Under the pieces are notes generated by a model. The model saw only the letters and a program-made list of their open reading frames with translations, ran no database searches and was not told where the DNA came from. Positions 8,433 through 16,736 of a stretch of DNA of 64,000 nucleotides are shown here, piece after piece (position 1 is the stretch's first letter; every line of letters begins with the position of its first letter). Made by a program: the position numbers and the translations under genes. Origin of the DNA: a bacterium (GTDB lineage: Bacteria > Patescibacteria > Dojkabacteria > JAKAPS01 > JAJZLI01); NCBI GenBank assembly GCA_021809565.1, contig JAJZKG010000003.1:17617-81616 (forward strand), read 5' to 3'.

Positions 8433-9098
8433 TTAAGATACAGGGGTATTCGTGATTGTAAAATCAAAACTCTTTCCGTTACTCTTATTTTCAAATTCTA
8501 CTATGACACCAGTTAATGGATACTCAGGTGGTTCTGCAGAAGCTGGTGGCAATATATCTAACTCAACTCTAGCACCTCCAGGCACTCCACTTGCTCCAAT
8601 TTGATAACCAGATATTAGTACTGGGACACAATTATCTTCCATCTTTTTTATAACTACATTTTGGTTTATTTTCATACCTCCAAGTTCAAAAAAATTATTG
8701 AATTCATTACCAAGATTACCTTTTGGCGGAGTAAAAATTAGTGTATGATCATTAGGATTTTGTCCAGAATCATTCGCTAGTGGACTTACCATTACCTCTC
8801 CAGGACCTGGTGAAAAAGTTAGATTAAATGGTACTTGCTTGAATGATATACTCTCAACACCAATTGTGCTTGGTGGTGTACATGTTGGTGTTGGTGTATT
8901 TTTAGGTATACTGGTTGTTGTAGGTGTTGGTGTTGGTACACTTTCATTATTAGCTGCACACCCAGCAATTCCTACCGTTGCTGCCAGTACCATAGTTCCC
9001 ATTGCTGAATGCTTCTTAAGCCAATTCCATTTAGAAACAACAGGTCTTATTTCATTTATATCTTCCTCTGATTGACTAAATCCAGGATCTCTCTCCAT
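8433..9098 (-). CDS. Putative lipoprotein with Pro/Thr linker
   Basis: The 221-residue protein has a hydrophilic head of about 30 residues, a hydrophobic segment (33-46) ending in IAGC at C47 that resembles a lipobox, a Pro/Thr-rich linker (54-76) and a globular beta-rich outer domain of about 140 residues. The head is longer than in usual lipoprotein signal peptides, so it could instead be a simple membrane anchor. The outer domain shows no motif I recognise. Its promoter leaves almost no leader, which supports the Met at 9098. Confidence 0.6.
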   Translation of the reverse strand: MERDPGFSQSEEDINEIRPVVSKWNWLKKHSAMGTMVLAATVGIAGCAANNESVPTPTPTTTSIPKNTPTPTCTPPSTIGVESISFKQVPFNLTFSPGPGEVMVSPLANDSGQNPNDHTLIFTPPKGNLGNEFNNFFELGGMKINQNVVIKKMEDNCVPVLISGYQIGASGVPGGARVELDILPPASAEPPEYPLTGVIVEFENKSNGKSFDFTITNTPVS

Positions 9099-9103
9099 AA
9101 CTT

Positions 9104-9109
9104 AATATA
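9104..9109 (-). promoter_or_regulatory. -10 box of the putative lipoprotein gene, leaderless
   Basis: The minus strand reads TATATT followed after 5 nt by the ATG at 9098, so the first transcribed base should be at the start codon. Confidence 0.5.
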
Positions 9110-9199
9110 CAAAATAATACTAGTTAAGAATATTGTCTCACAACTTATAGTTTTTATCAATGGATTATTGTGCGGGGGTCAGAATATATTTATCCCTTT

Positions 9200-10258
9200 T
9201 CAAAGGTATTTTTGAATATTATTAATCTGCCCTTGAGATGTTATTGCGTAATGTAAATGACCATTCTTACCTGATAAAAAATACCAATATGGATTTGGTG
9301 TAGATTTAAATGTAGATTTTATAGAAACTAACCCAGGAGAACAGATTGGTGTTGGAGGAAGACCAGCATTCAATCTTGTATTATAAGGAGAATTTATTAA
9401 AAGGTCTTGAGCTGTTATATTTGACCTCCACCATTTCTGCTCACTATTATCAAAACCCAACATATATTGTACAGTAGCATCAGAACCCAGTGGAATTCCA
9501 GCATTATGTCTTCGTATAAATATATTTGCAACTAGCGGTTTATCTTGATTATATAAAGTTTCTCTTCGTACAATTGAAGCAATTATTATATTTTGATAAA
9601 AATTGAGGGTATCTGTTTTTGTAATCTGAGATTTTATGTATGGAATATATACATTGTTTTCAAAACTATTTAATTCTTTATTTATAATATATTTTGCATT
9701 AGCATTCTTTGGAACTTCATATGTTCCAGGATACAAAAACCCTTCTAACGAATTACCTGGGATTTGATTCAAGAATGTATAACTAAATGAATGTGCATCA
9801 TTGTGTGCAATGTATCTAAAATTTGTTATAGAAAAACTATATGAAGGATTATTTACTGATAATTCATTCCTTATCATATTGGCAACTTCTGCTATCCTTA
9901 ACCCAGATGGTAGAGTAATTGTAGTGTAAAAAGGACCTTTGTTGAAACTATCAAGTAAAGTTTTTAAATTCTCCCCATTATATATTCTATATAATCCTTT
10001 TTGGAATACAAAAAATGGATTGGATGTATCTATATATATTTTTGCTGCAAGAACTGATTTTATTACATGATTGGATTTTAGAGCATTTAAAATACTATTT
10101 TGAGCTTCACTGGGTTTGACTAAAAATTTTATATAACCATGGTTTTTACTTACATTACTTTTAAAGTTAATATCAGATGTATAGGTAGTATATAAAAAAA
10201 GTATTATACCTAAAAATATAGCCACTATTATTCCAATTATAGTTAATTTTCTATTCAT
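9200..10258 (-). CDS. mltG: Endolytic murein transglycosylase (YceG/MltG family)
   Basis: This 352-residue protein has one N-terminal membrane helix (5-25), a LysM-like/YceG region and the family's catalytic segment IIIASIVRRE with the proposed catalytic Glu at E233, followed by the conserved VANIFIRRHNAGIPLGSDATV region. MltG cuts nascent peptidoglycan strands outside the membrane and ends their polymerisation. The NSPYNTR and GLPPTPICSPG signatures near the C-terminus are also family features. It ends a minus-strand run alaS-ruvX-mltG, a common order in bacteria, with a 3-nt gap from ruvX. Confidence 0.92.
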   Translation of the reverse strand: MNRKLTIIGIIVAIFLGIILFLYTTYTSDINFKSNVSKNHGYIKFLVKPSEAQNSILNALKSNHVIKSVLAAKIYIDTSNPFFVFQKGLYRIYNGENLKTLLDSFNKGPFYTTITLPSGLRIAEVANMIRNELSVNNPSYSFSITNFRYIAHNDAHSFSYTFLNQIPGNSLEGFLYPGTYEVPKNANAKYIINKELNSFENNVYIPYIKSQITKTDTLNFYQNIIIASIVRRETLYNQDKPLVANIFIRRHNAGIPLGSDATVQYMLGFDNSEQKWWRSNITAQDLLINSPYNTRLNAGLPPTPICSPGLVSIKSTFKSTPNPYWYFLSGKNGHLHYAITSQGQINNIQKYL

Positions 10259-10261
10259 AAA

Positions 10262-10663
10262 TTATGAATTTGAGTCTAAATAGTCTTGAAGTATTAATTG
10301 TGCTGCTATATCATCCACCTTTTCTTTTTTCCCTCTACCAGTTTTTTTTAAAATTAAGCTTGCATCATAAGTTGTTAGTGTTTCATTCCAGTATACAATT
10401 TCTATATTTTCTATATTCTTTATATCTAAAGTTTTTGTAAAATCTCTTACGTTAAATGCAGATACTCCCTCTTCCCCATTTTCATCAAGAGGTAATCCAA
10501 AAACTATTTTACCTATTTTATACGATGTTACAATATCATTAAAATTATCTATAAAAGATTTATCATTTTTAAGTATTTTGTACCTAGATGCAATGATACC
10601 ATGCTCATCAGATATTGCTATTCCTATTCTCTTTTCTCCATAATCTACACCTAAAGTTCTCAT
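10262..10663 (-). CDS. ruvX: Putative pre-16S rRNA nuclease / Holliday junction resolvase-like RuvX
   Basis: YqgF/RuvX family, RNase H fold, 133 residues, the normal length. Catalytic acidic residues are D7 in LGVDYGEKRIGIA, the Glu in WNETLTT and the Asp pair in VDDIAAQLIL. In E. coli YqgF matures the 5-prime end of 16S rRNA, and a resolvase role has also been proposed. The open frame extends upstream to 10780, but the Met at 10663 is chosen because the family begins there and because an upstream start would overlap alaS by about 110 nt; the gap to alaS is then 4 nt. Confidence 0.9.
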   Translation of the reverse strand: MRTLGVDYGEKRIGIAISDEHGIIASRYKILKNDKSFIDNFNDIVTSYKIGKIVFGLPLDENGEEGVSAFNVRDFTKTLDIKNIENIEIVYWNETLTTYDASLILKKTGRGKKEKVDDIAAQLILQDYLDSNS

Positions 10664-10667
10664 ATTA

Positions 10668-12782
10668 TTATATTTTAGATAATTCTGCTCTGATTCTACG
10701 TATACCTTTTCCAGCACTTTCTTGTTTTGTAATTTTAAATTTACCAAAATCCTTTGTGTTACCTGTATGTGTTCCCCCACATAACTCCATTGAAAAATCT
10801 CCTATTTCAATAACTCTTACTTTAGTACTGTATTTACCTTTAAATATGAGTTCTACTCCAAGTTTTTCTGCCTCTTCCAAAGTCATTTCTTTAACTTCAA
10901 CATCTATGTTTTTATCAATCTCTTTATTTATTAGAACCTCTACTTTTTTAATCTCATCGTCAGTTAATTGTCTATCAAAGTTAAAATCAAACCTTATCCT
11001 CTGATCATCAATATATGCACCTTTTTGAGAGATATCATTACCTAATATAACCTTTAATGCTTTATTTAAAAGATGTGCAGTTGAATGATTATATGATGTT
11101 TTAAGGCGTGATTCTTGATCAACGAAACAATCAACTATGTCTCCTTCACTAATAGAAGCTTTTCCCCCAAGGGTATGCATACCCATATATTCTCCAATAT
11201 GTAGATATACACCTTTTTTAGTTTTCCTCACATTTTTAACTTTAATCTTGAAATCTTTACCTACTACCTCTCCCATATCACCCTTTTGACCTCCACCTTC
11301 CGAGAAAAATGGTGTTTTATCTAATACAAACTGTATTTCACTCCCTAGATCAAGTACATATAAAACTTTAGAACCTTTAAGATTTAAGTCTTTGTATCCT
11401 ACAAACTCAGTATTTTGTATATTTTGAAGCTCTATTTCCATATTTTTCCCTAAAGTAAATGTTGAACCAGTTCTTGACTTATCTTGTTGTATTTTATACA
11501 AGTTGTCAAACCCTGCCTCGTCAAAACTTATATTTTTTAAATTTAGAATATCTTTTATTATTTCAATATTAAGACCATATGTATCATGAAGTTTGAACAC
11601 ATCTTCTCCTTTTAGATGTTTATCAGCACCTAGTTGCTCAACCATAGAATCAAGCCTCTTCATACCTTTCTCTAAAACAGTTTTGAACTTCAATTCTTCT
11701 TCATCTATTTCTTTTATTATTTTATCCCTATTCTCTAAAAGTTCTGGATAAAAATCAGAATATTTTAAAATTACAGATTCTGCGATATTGGATAAAAATG
11801 GGAATTCTCCACCAATTTGCATAGCTTGTACCATAGATCTTCGAAGTAACCTACGCAAGACATAACCTCTATATTCATTTGAAGGAGCAAGCCCATCAGC
11901 TATTAAAAATGTAATTCCTCTGATGTGATCAGCTATTATATTCACAGATCTTTCACTCTTTATGTCAGTATTGTTATACATTGGAACTTTACTTTTTATT
12001 TTATCTACAATAGGAGTAAATAAGTCTGTTTTAAATACAGAATCAACATTCTGCAATACAGCAGTAAGTCTTTCGAGTCCTGCCCCTGTATCTACATTAG
12101 TGTATGGAAGCTTAGAGAATTTAGAGCTCTCATCTTTATAATATTCCATAAAAACACCAGCATTCCAAATTTCTACAAATCTATTACAAGAACATCCAGG
12201 TTTACATGTTGTCTTTCCACATCCTATCTCTTCCCCATTATCATAGTATATCTCTGTAGAAGGTCCACAAGGACCTGTGAGTCCAGGTGGCCCCCAGAAA
12301 TTATCCTTGAATGGTAATGCAACAATTCTTGATCTTGATATTCCAACTTCCATCCAAAAATTTTCAGATTCAGTGTCTCTTGGAATAATACTATCCCCTT
12401 GGATTCCCTCAAAAATACTCACCCATAATCTATTTTTATCAATCATAAAATGATTTACTAAAAGATCATATGCAAGAGTGATAGCTTCTTTTTTATAATA
12501 ATCACCGAATGACCAAGAACCAAGCATCTCAAAAAAAGTTAGGTGTGTTCCATCACTACCTATATTGTCAATATCTACAGTTCTAAAACTTTTTTGTACT
12601 GAACATACTTTAGAATTTTCAATCTCTTTTTCACGCATTAAATAAGGCATCATCTGTACCATACCAGCTGTTGTAAAAAGAATACTTTCATCCTCAGGAA
12701 TTAAACCTGATGATTTGTATAACTTATGGTTATGATCAGTAAAAAATTTTATGAATTTTTCTCGTACTACTTTGCCTTCCAT
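10668..12782 (-). CDS. alaS: Alanyl-tRNA synthetase, short form without C-Ala domain
   Basis: It charges tRNA-Ala. The class II catalytic domain fills the N-terminal half (FTTAGMVQMMPYL, SFRTVDIDN, FFEMLGSWSFGDYY), with a middle tRNA-recognition domain and an editing domain with its metal sites HSTAH and CGGTH. The protein ends about 25 residues after CGGTHTGN, at 704 residues, whereas E. coli AlaS is about 875. The missing part is the C-terminal C-Ala/DHHA1 region used for dimerisation and tRNA elbow contacts. A zinc-type Cys cluster (CGKTTCKPGCSCN) lies in the catalytic domain. It follows tRNA-Cys on the same strand and may be cotranscribed. Confidence 0.96.
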   Translation of the reverse strand: MEGKVVREKFIKFFTDHNHKLYKSSGLIPEDESILFTTAGMVQMMPYLMREKEIENSKVCSVQKSFRTVDIDNIGSDGTHLTFFEMLGSWSFGDYYKKEAITLAYDLLVNHFMIDKNRLWVSIFEGIQGDSIIPRDTESENFWMEVGISRSRIVALPFKDNFWGPPGLTGPCGPSTEIYYDNGEEIGCGKTTCKPGCSCNRFVEIWNAGVFMEYYKDESSKFSKLPYTNVDTGAGLERLTAVLQNVDSVFKTDLFTPIVDKIKSKVPMYNNTDIKSERSVNIIADHIRGITFLIADGLAPSNEYRGYVLRRLLRRSMVQAMQIGGEFPFLSNIAESVILKYSDFYPELLENRDKIIKEIDEEELKFKTVLEKGMKRLDSMVEQLGADKHLKGEDVFKLHDTYGLNIEIIKDILNLKNISFDEAGFDNLYKIQQDKSRTGSTFTLGKNMEIELQNIQNTEFVGYKDLNLKGSKVLYVLDLGSEIQFVLDKTPFFSEGGGQKGDMGEVVGKDFKIKVKNVRKTKKGVYLHIGEYMGMHTLGGKASISEGDIVDCFVDQESRLKTSYNHSTAHLLNKALKVILGNDISQKGAYIDDQRIRFDFNFDRQLTDDEIKKVEVLINKEIDKNIDVEVKEMTLEEAEKLGVELIFKGKYSTKVRVIEIGDFSMELCGGTHTGNTKDFGKFKITKQESAGKGIRRIRAELSKI

Positions 12783-12807
12783 ATTTATTTCCCTATTGCT
12801 AAAAATT

Positions 12808-12880
12808 AGACGACGATGGGATTCGAACCCACGTACGCGGTTTTGCAGACCGCTTCCTGGACCAACTCGGATACGTCGCC
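12808..12880 (-). tRNA. tRNA-Cys (GCA)
   Basis: The cloverleaf reads GGCGACG for the 5-prime acceptor strand, a D arm with GTTGG, anticodon stem GCGGT/ACCGC around the loop CTGCAAA (anticodon GCA), a T arm with GGTTCGAATCC, and CGTCGTC closing the acceptor. The discriminator base is U73, the identity element of tRNA-Cys. The 3-prime CCA is not encoded, so it must be added by a nucleotidyltransferase. Confidence 0.96.
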
Positions 12881-12891
12881 AATATATTGGA

Positions 12892-12897
12892 ATTATA
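12892..12897 (-). promoter_or_regulatory. -10 box of tRNA-Cys
   Basis: The minus strand reads TTGGTATAATTCC, an extended -10 box (TGGTATAAT) 11 nt before the mature tRNA 5-prime end. No clear -35 is visible. The transcript may continue into alaS. Confidence 0.6.
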
Positions 12898-12940
12898 CCA
12901 AATTTAAAAGATTCAGGGTAATATTACCAAGGTAATCCTA

Positions 12941-14251
12941 TTATGATAATTTATTAGCTAACATACCAAAGAACATAAATGGGTATTTCTCTCCTTGGTA
13001 AGCTTTATACATAAGCAGTATGCTCAATAATACCCATACTATAAATAAGACCACATTTGCAATAAGAAATGCTAATGACAATGATCCACGAGATAATGAC
13101 GTGAAAACTAAGAATATAACTATAAATACAAGGTTAAACCCTATACTTTGAACAGCATGAAATTTCAAAAATTTATCATTCCTTAGATATGAGTATATAA
13201 GTATAAGTATATTTAATCCGATTACATAAGATACAACGCCAAATATATCTTCACTTCTATCTGGAGGGGTATCAGCGTTTTGGGTTTGACCTTGAACCTG
13301 GGCTCCTTGAACTTGGGTTCCTTGAGTTTGATCGTTTGTTGGTGCAGCATTTGCCTGGGAAGTTGCATATGGATTTATAAATGTACCTTCAGACGTTTGA
13401 CTAAAACCCCCTTGTTGAGGATTTTGATTTGGAATTGGGGGTAAATTAGTATCATTACTTGGATTAACAAAGTCAGGATTCTGATATGTATTCCCGCTTA
13501 TTGTAGCTGATTGAGAAGGTGTTTCTGAATTTACTGTAGTATATGATGAATTTGTACTTTGACTTCCATCAGGACTTGGTGATGTCACATTAGTATATGG
13601 ATCTGGTACTTCTTGAGGCTCTATCGGCTTATTTAAATTTTTAAAATTATCCATAGATAAAGCAGAATTCAAAACATCATTTATCTCCGCCTTATTCTTA
13701 TCAACATCATCACTACCTACACTGGATAAAGTATCTTTATTTGTGGGAATGTTAACTGATGTAGCAGTACCTTGAGAATAATCAAGACCTCCTAAGGTGC
13801 TTGAGTCCTGACTACTTGAACCTGCAGACTCTTTGTTTTGCACAGAATCAGTAGGAATATTAATATTTGGAATACCAGTGGATACACTACTTGCTTGAGT
13901 ATTACCTGAATTACTTTCTAATGGTGGTAATGTACTAGTATTATCTAGAGGTTTTGATTGTAAAGGATTATCCGTAGATGTTACCTGAGATATATTAGGT
14001 TCAGGATGGGTAGTATTTTTATTACCTAAAACAAAATCATATGGATCATTGATTTTTATTGGTTCACTATCTGTAGGAGGTACTGGAGTTTGAGTATTAA
14101 CTGCACCCTGCTTAGAAGAATCATCATTATTAACATTTTGTGTAGCATTACTATCTTGCACACCTTGAGTTCCATTAACGGCTTGACTGTCTGTAGTTGT
14201 TGGAGGTATTTGAAAATCTTGATTAGGTTTTATAACATTATCATCATCCAT
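12941..14251 (-). CDS. DUF4870/Tic20-like membrane protein with long disordered N-terminus
   Basis: The 436-residue protein has about 325 residues of low-complexity, Asn/Ser/Thr/Gln/Pro-rich sequence followed by a compact membrane domain (about 332-430) with three helices. The segment FLKFHAVQSIGFNLVF matches the conserved F-H-A-x-Q motif of DUF4870/Tic20-like proteins, which are usually only about 100 residues. The long hydrophilic arm precedes the first helix and contains no signal peptide, so it is probably cytoplasmic and may bind other proteins. No function is established for the bacterial family. Confidence 0.75.
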   Translation of the reverse strand: MDDDNVIKPNQDFQIPPTTTDSQAVNGTQGVQDSNATQNVNNDDSSKQGAVNTQTPVPPTDSEPIKINDPYDFVLGNKNTTHPEPNISQVTSTDNPLQSKPLDNTSTLPPLESNSGNTQASSVSTGIPNINIPTDSVQNKESAGSSSQDSSTLGGLDYSQGTATSVNIPTNKDTLSSVGSDDVDKNKAEINDVLNSALSMDNFKNLNKPIEPQEVPDPYTNVTSPSPDGSQSTNSSYTTVNSETPSQSATISGNTYQNPDFVNPSNDTNLPPIPNQNPQQGGFSQTSEGTFINPYATSQANAAPTNDQTQGTQVQGAQVQGQTQNADTPPDRSEDIFGVVSYVIGLNILILIYSYLRNDKFLKFHAVQSIGFNLVFIVIFLVFTSLSRGSLSLAFLIANVVLFIVWVLLSILLMYKAYQGEKYPFMFFGMLANKLS

Positions 14252-14256
14252 GGTGT

Positions 14257-14262
14257 ATTATA
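14257..14262 (-). promoter_or_regulatory. -10 box of the DUF4870-like gene, leaderless
   Basis: The minus strand reads TATAAT, five bases, then the ATG at 14251. Transcription should begin at or next to the start codon. Confidence 0.6.
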
Positions 14263-14311
14263 ATAATATAATTATGATTAATTATAGCATTTCATATTAA
14301 AAAAGAACAAA

Positions 14312-15490
14312 GTGAATAAAAACTATATATACTTTGACAATTCAGCTACAACAAAAATCGATCAGAGAGTGATTAATGAAATGATTCCTTATATAGAAAC
14401 CTTGTATGGAAATCCATCAAGTTTACATATAGAAGGCCAGAAAGCCAGAAGAGTTATTGATAAAGCGAGAGAAATAATTGCTTCATATATAGGGTCAGAT
14501 ATACAAGAGGTTATTTTTACATCTGGAGGAACCGAAAGTAATAATACCGTAATAAATGGTGTAGCTCATGCATTAAAGAAGAAGGGGAATCATATAATAA
14601 CAACCTCTATAGAACATGATTCAATACTAAAACCCCTAGAGAACTTGGAAGGATTTGACATAACATATTTAAAACCATCAATTACAGGACATATATCCCT
14701 AGAGGATCTAAAATCAAAAATCAGAGATGATACTATCCTTATATCAATAGCATATGCTAATTCAGAAATAGGATCAATTCAAGATATTCAAAAAATAGCA
14801 GAAATAGCTCATGAAAAAGGAGTACTGATACATACAGATGCAATGCAAGCAGCAAAATATAGGGATATAAATGTAAAAAATATTGGCGTTGATCTTATGA
14901 CTTTTGGTGCACATAAAATAAATGGACCTAAAGGAATTGGAGCTTTATTCATAAAAAGAGGAACTATGATAAAACCTCTATTGTACGGAGGATCTCAGGA
15001 ATATAGGTTTAGAGGAGGGACTGAAAATACACCATTAATTGCAGGATTTGCTAAAGCAGTAGAAATCCTACGCAATGAAAAAGATGATAGATCAAAATAT
15101 GTAAAATCATTGAGAGATTTATTTGAGTCTAGTCTGCAGAATTATTTAAAAGATATAAAAATAAATGGATCAAAATCCATTGGATCTGGATCCAATGGAT
15201 CTAGATCCAATGGTGAAGGAGACAGATTAGAAAGCATATCTAATATATATTTTAAAAATGTATCTACTGAAACTATGATCATAAATTTAGACATGAAAGG
15301 TATAGCTGCATCAGCAGGTTCGGCATGCTCTTCTTTATCTATTGAACCTTCACATGTTTTAACATCTATAGGGTTAAGTATTGAGGAAGCTAAACATTCT
15401 GTAAGGTTTAGTTTTGGTCATGAAAATACAGAATCTGAAATAGAGAGTAGTATAAAGATAATAAGAGACATATATGGAAGTCAATTATAA
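14312..15490 (+). CDS. iscS: Cysteine desulfurase (NifS/IscS family)
   Basis: A PLP enzyme that moves sulfur from cysteine to a persulfide for Fe-S clusters and tRNA thiolation. Visible landmarks are the PLP-binding K202 (FGAHKINGPKG), TEHDS-like SIEHDS, HTDAMQA and the catalytic C339 in GSACSS. It starts with GTG. Residues 288-303 form a Gly/Ser/Asn-rich insert (KSIGSGSNGSRSNGEG), absent from ordinary family members, exactly where the DNA holds nested GATC palindromes. The gene overlaps the next kinase gene by 17 nt. No IscU or MnmA gene lies nearby. Confidence 0.93.
   Translation: MNKNYIYFDNSATTKIDQRVINEMIPYIETLYGNPSSLHIEGQKARRVIDKAREIIASYIGSDIQEVIFTSGGTESNNTVINGVAHALKKKGNHIITTSIEHDSILKPLENLEGFDITYLKPSITGHISLEDLKSKIRDDTILISIAYANSEIGSIQDIQKIAEIAHEKGVLIHTDAMQAAKYRDINVKNIGVDLMTFGAHKINGPKGIGALFIKRGTMIKPLLYGGSQEYRFRGGTENTPLIAGFAKAVEILRNEKDDRSKYVKSLRDLFESSLQNYLKDIKINGSKSIGSGSNGSRSNGEGDRLESISNIYFKNVSTETMIINLDMKGIAASAGSACSSLSIEPSHVLTSIGLSIEEAKHSVRFSFGHENTESEIESSIKIIRDIYGSQL
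15167..15213. repeat. Nested GATC palindromes inside the cysteine desulfurase gene
   Basis: Contains GGATCAAAATCC (15167-15178), the perfect inverted repeat CCATTGGATC-TG-GATCCAATGG (15177-15198) and the palindrome GGATCTAGATCC (15197-15208). It encodes the Gly/Ser insert of the enzyme. The 12-mer GATCTGGATCCA recurs in metG, GGATCAAAATCC recurs before the helicase gene and ATCTAGATCCAA recurs at 30868. Confidence 0.7.
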
Positions 15491-16736
15491 CGAAGAAAAA
15501 GATATAAGAATATCAAAGCGTATTGAAGCTATTGCCTATATTTTTATAGTTCTCTACCTTATTTTCTATAACTACTTTAATATTCATCAAAACAATAAAG
15601 AACTGTTTATATTAAATAATATTTTAGCGGTTATTTTTATTATAATTATACTTTCTATTAATCATATAGCTAAAATAAAACTGCTATCCAAAAAAATTTT
15701 TACAGAAGTTATATTATTAACTTTGTGGATTTTTATAGAAATATTATTTTTTACTACAAAAAATAGTCCAATATTTTTTATACTACCAATTTTAATAATA
15801 ACAACGGTTATGTCATATGATAATATTAAAAATGTCATTATATATATCTCTCTACTTACTCTTGGACTTATATCTTTATTTTTTATTCCTTATTACAACA
15901 GTTCTAATGAAATCAGTCTTACTATAATAAAATTTTGGATCATATTTTTCATTACAACAGCAAGTTTTTCATATTTATATGTATATAGACAGATGACAGA
16001 AAAATATCAAGAAGAAAAAGAACTTGCAAAACACAATGAAGCTTTAACTAAAGAGAAAAATTCTTTTGTAAGAATTCTTTCCACAGAATTAAAAGATCCT
16101 ATTAAAAATACCGAAATGCAATTACAGGAAATTCTAGATAAGAATAAATACGTATTTAATCCTAATATGAAAGATATTTTAGAAAAAACACTGACAAATG
16201 CGAAAACATTAGATAATCTATCTCAGAATATATTAACCATGGATAATTCAAATATAGATAGTATAACATTTGCCCTCCAGAAAATAGATCTCGGAAGTAT
16301 GTTATCAGAAGTATTAAATACACTTGATTTGAAGGCGAAAGAGAGGAATATATCTATTGTATCTTCAGATATAAAAAATATATATGTGAATGCTGACTAT
16401 AATAGACTGGGAGAAATTTTACGTAATGTTGTAGATAATGCAATCAAATACACAGATGAAGGAGGTAATGTCTCTATTTTTGTATCTAAAGAAGATGGCA
16501 ATATATATATAAAAGTTCAAGATACAGGCATAGGGATACCAGCAGATGATATTGATAAACTTTTTACAAAATTCTATAGAGCATCAAATGTAGAAAAAAA
16601 TACAAAACAAGGGACTGGACTAGGTCTATATCTTGTAAAACAATATATAGAGAAAATGAATGGTGAAATAAAGATAGAAAGCGTTCTTGGTAAGGGGACA
16701 ACAATTACATTAATTATACCTCAATATGGAGACTGA
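15474..16736 (+). CDS. Histidine kinase-like protein lacking the phospho-acceptor His
   Basis: This 420-residue protein has about six membrane helices (roughly 20-34, 46-64, 76-94, 98-113, 120-139, 150-171), a linker, a HisKA-like helix pair and a full ATPase domain: N box VVDNAIKYT, G1 DTGIGIP, G2 GTGLGLY. In the H box the usual S-H-E-L-R-x-P reads S-T-E-L-K-D-P: the acceptor is T204 (codon ACA). It cannot autophosphorylate in the usual way but should still bind ATP. Its 3-prime end overlaps the next, intact kinase by 11 nt. It may be a regulatory partner of that kinase. Confidence 0.88.
   Translation: MEVNYNEEKDIRISKRIEAIAYIFIVLYLIFYNYFNIHQNNKELFILNNILAVIFIIIILSINHIAKIKLLSKKIFTEVILLTLWIFIEILFFTTKNSPIFFILPILIITTVMSYDNIKNVIIYISLLTLGLISLFFIPYYNSSNEISLTIIKFWIIFFITTASFSYLYVYRQMTEKYQEEKELAKHNEALTKEKNSFVRILSTELKDPIKNTEMQLQEILDKNKYVFNPNMKDILEKTLTNAKTLDNLSQNILTMDNSNIDSITFALQKIDLGSMLSEVLNTLDLKAKERNISIVSSDIKNIYVNADYNRLGEILRNVVDNAIKYTDEGGNVSIFVSKEDGNIYIKVQDTGIGIPADDIDKLFTKFYRASNVEKNTKQGTGLGLYLVKQYIEKMNGEIKIESVLGKGTTITLIIPQYGD

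Noticed and set aside
10615..11004. 129-codon plus-strand frame across ruvX and alaS
   Set aside because: Antisense to alaS, with no recognisable features; the synthetase motifs are clear.
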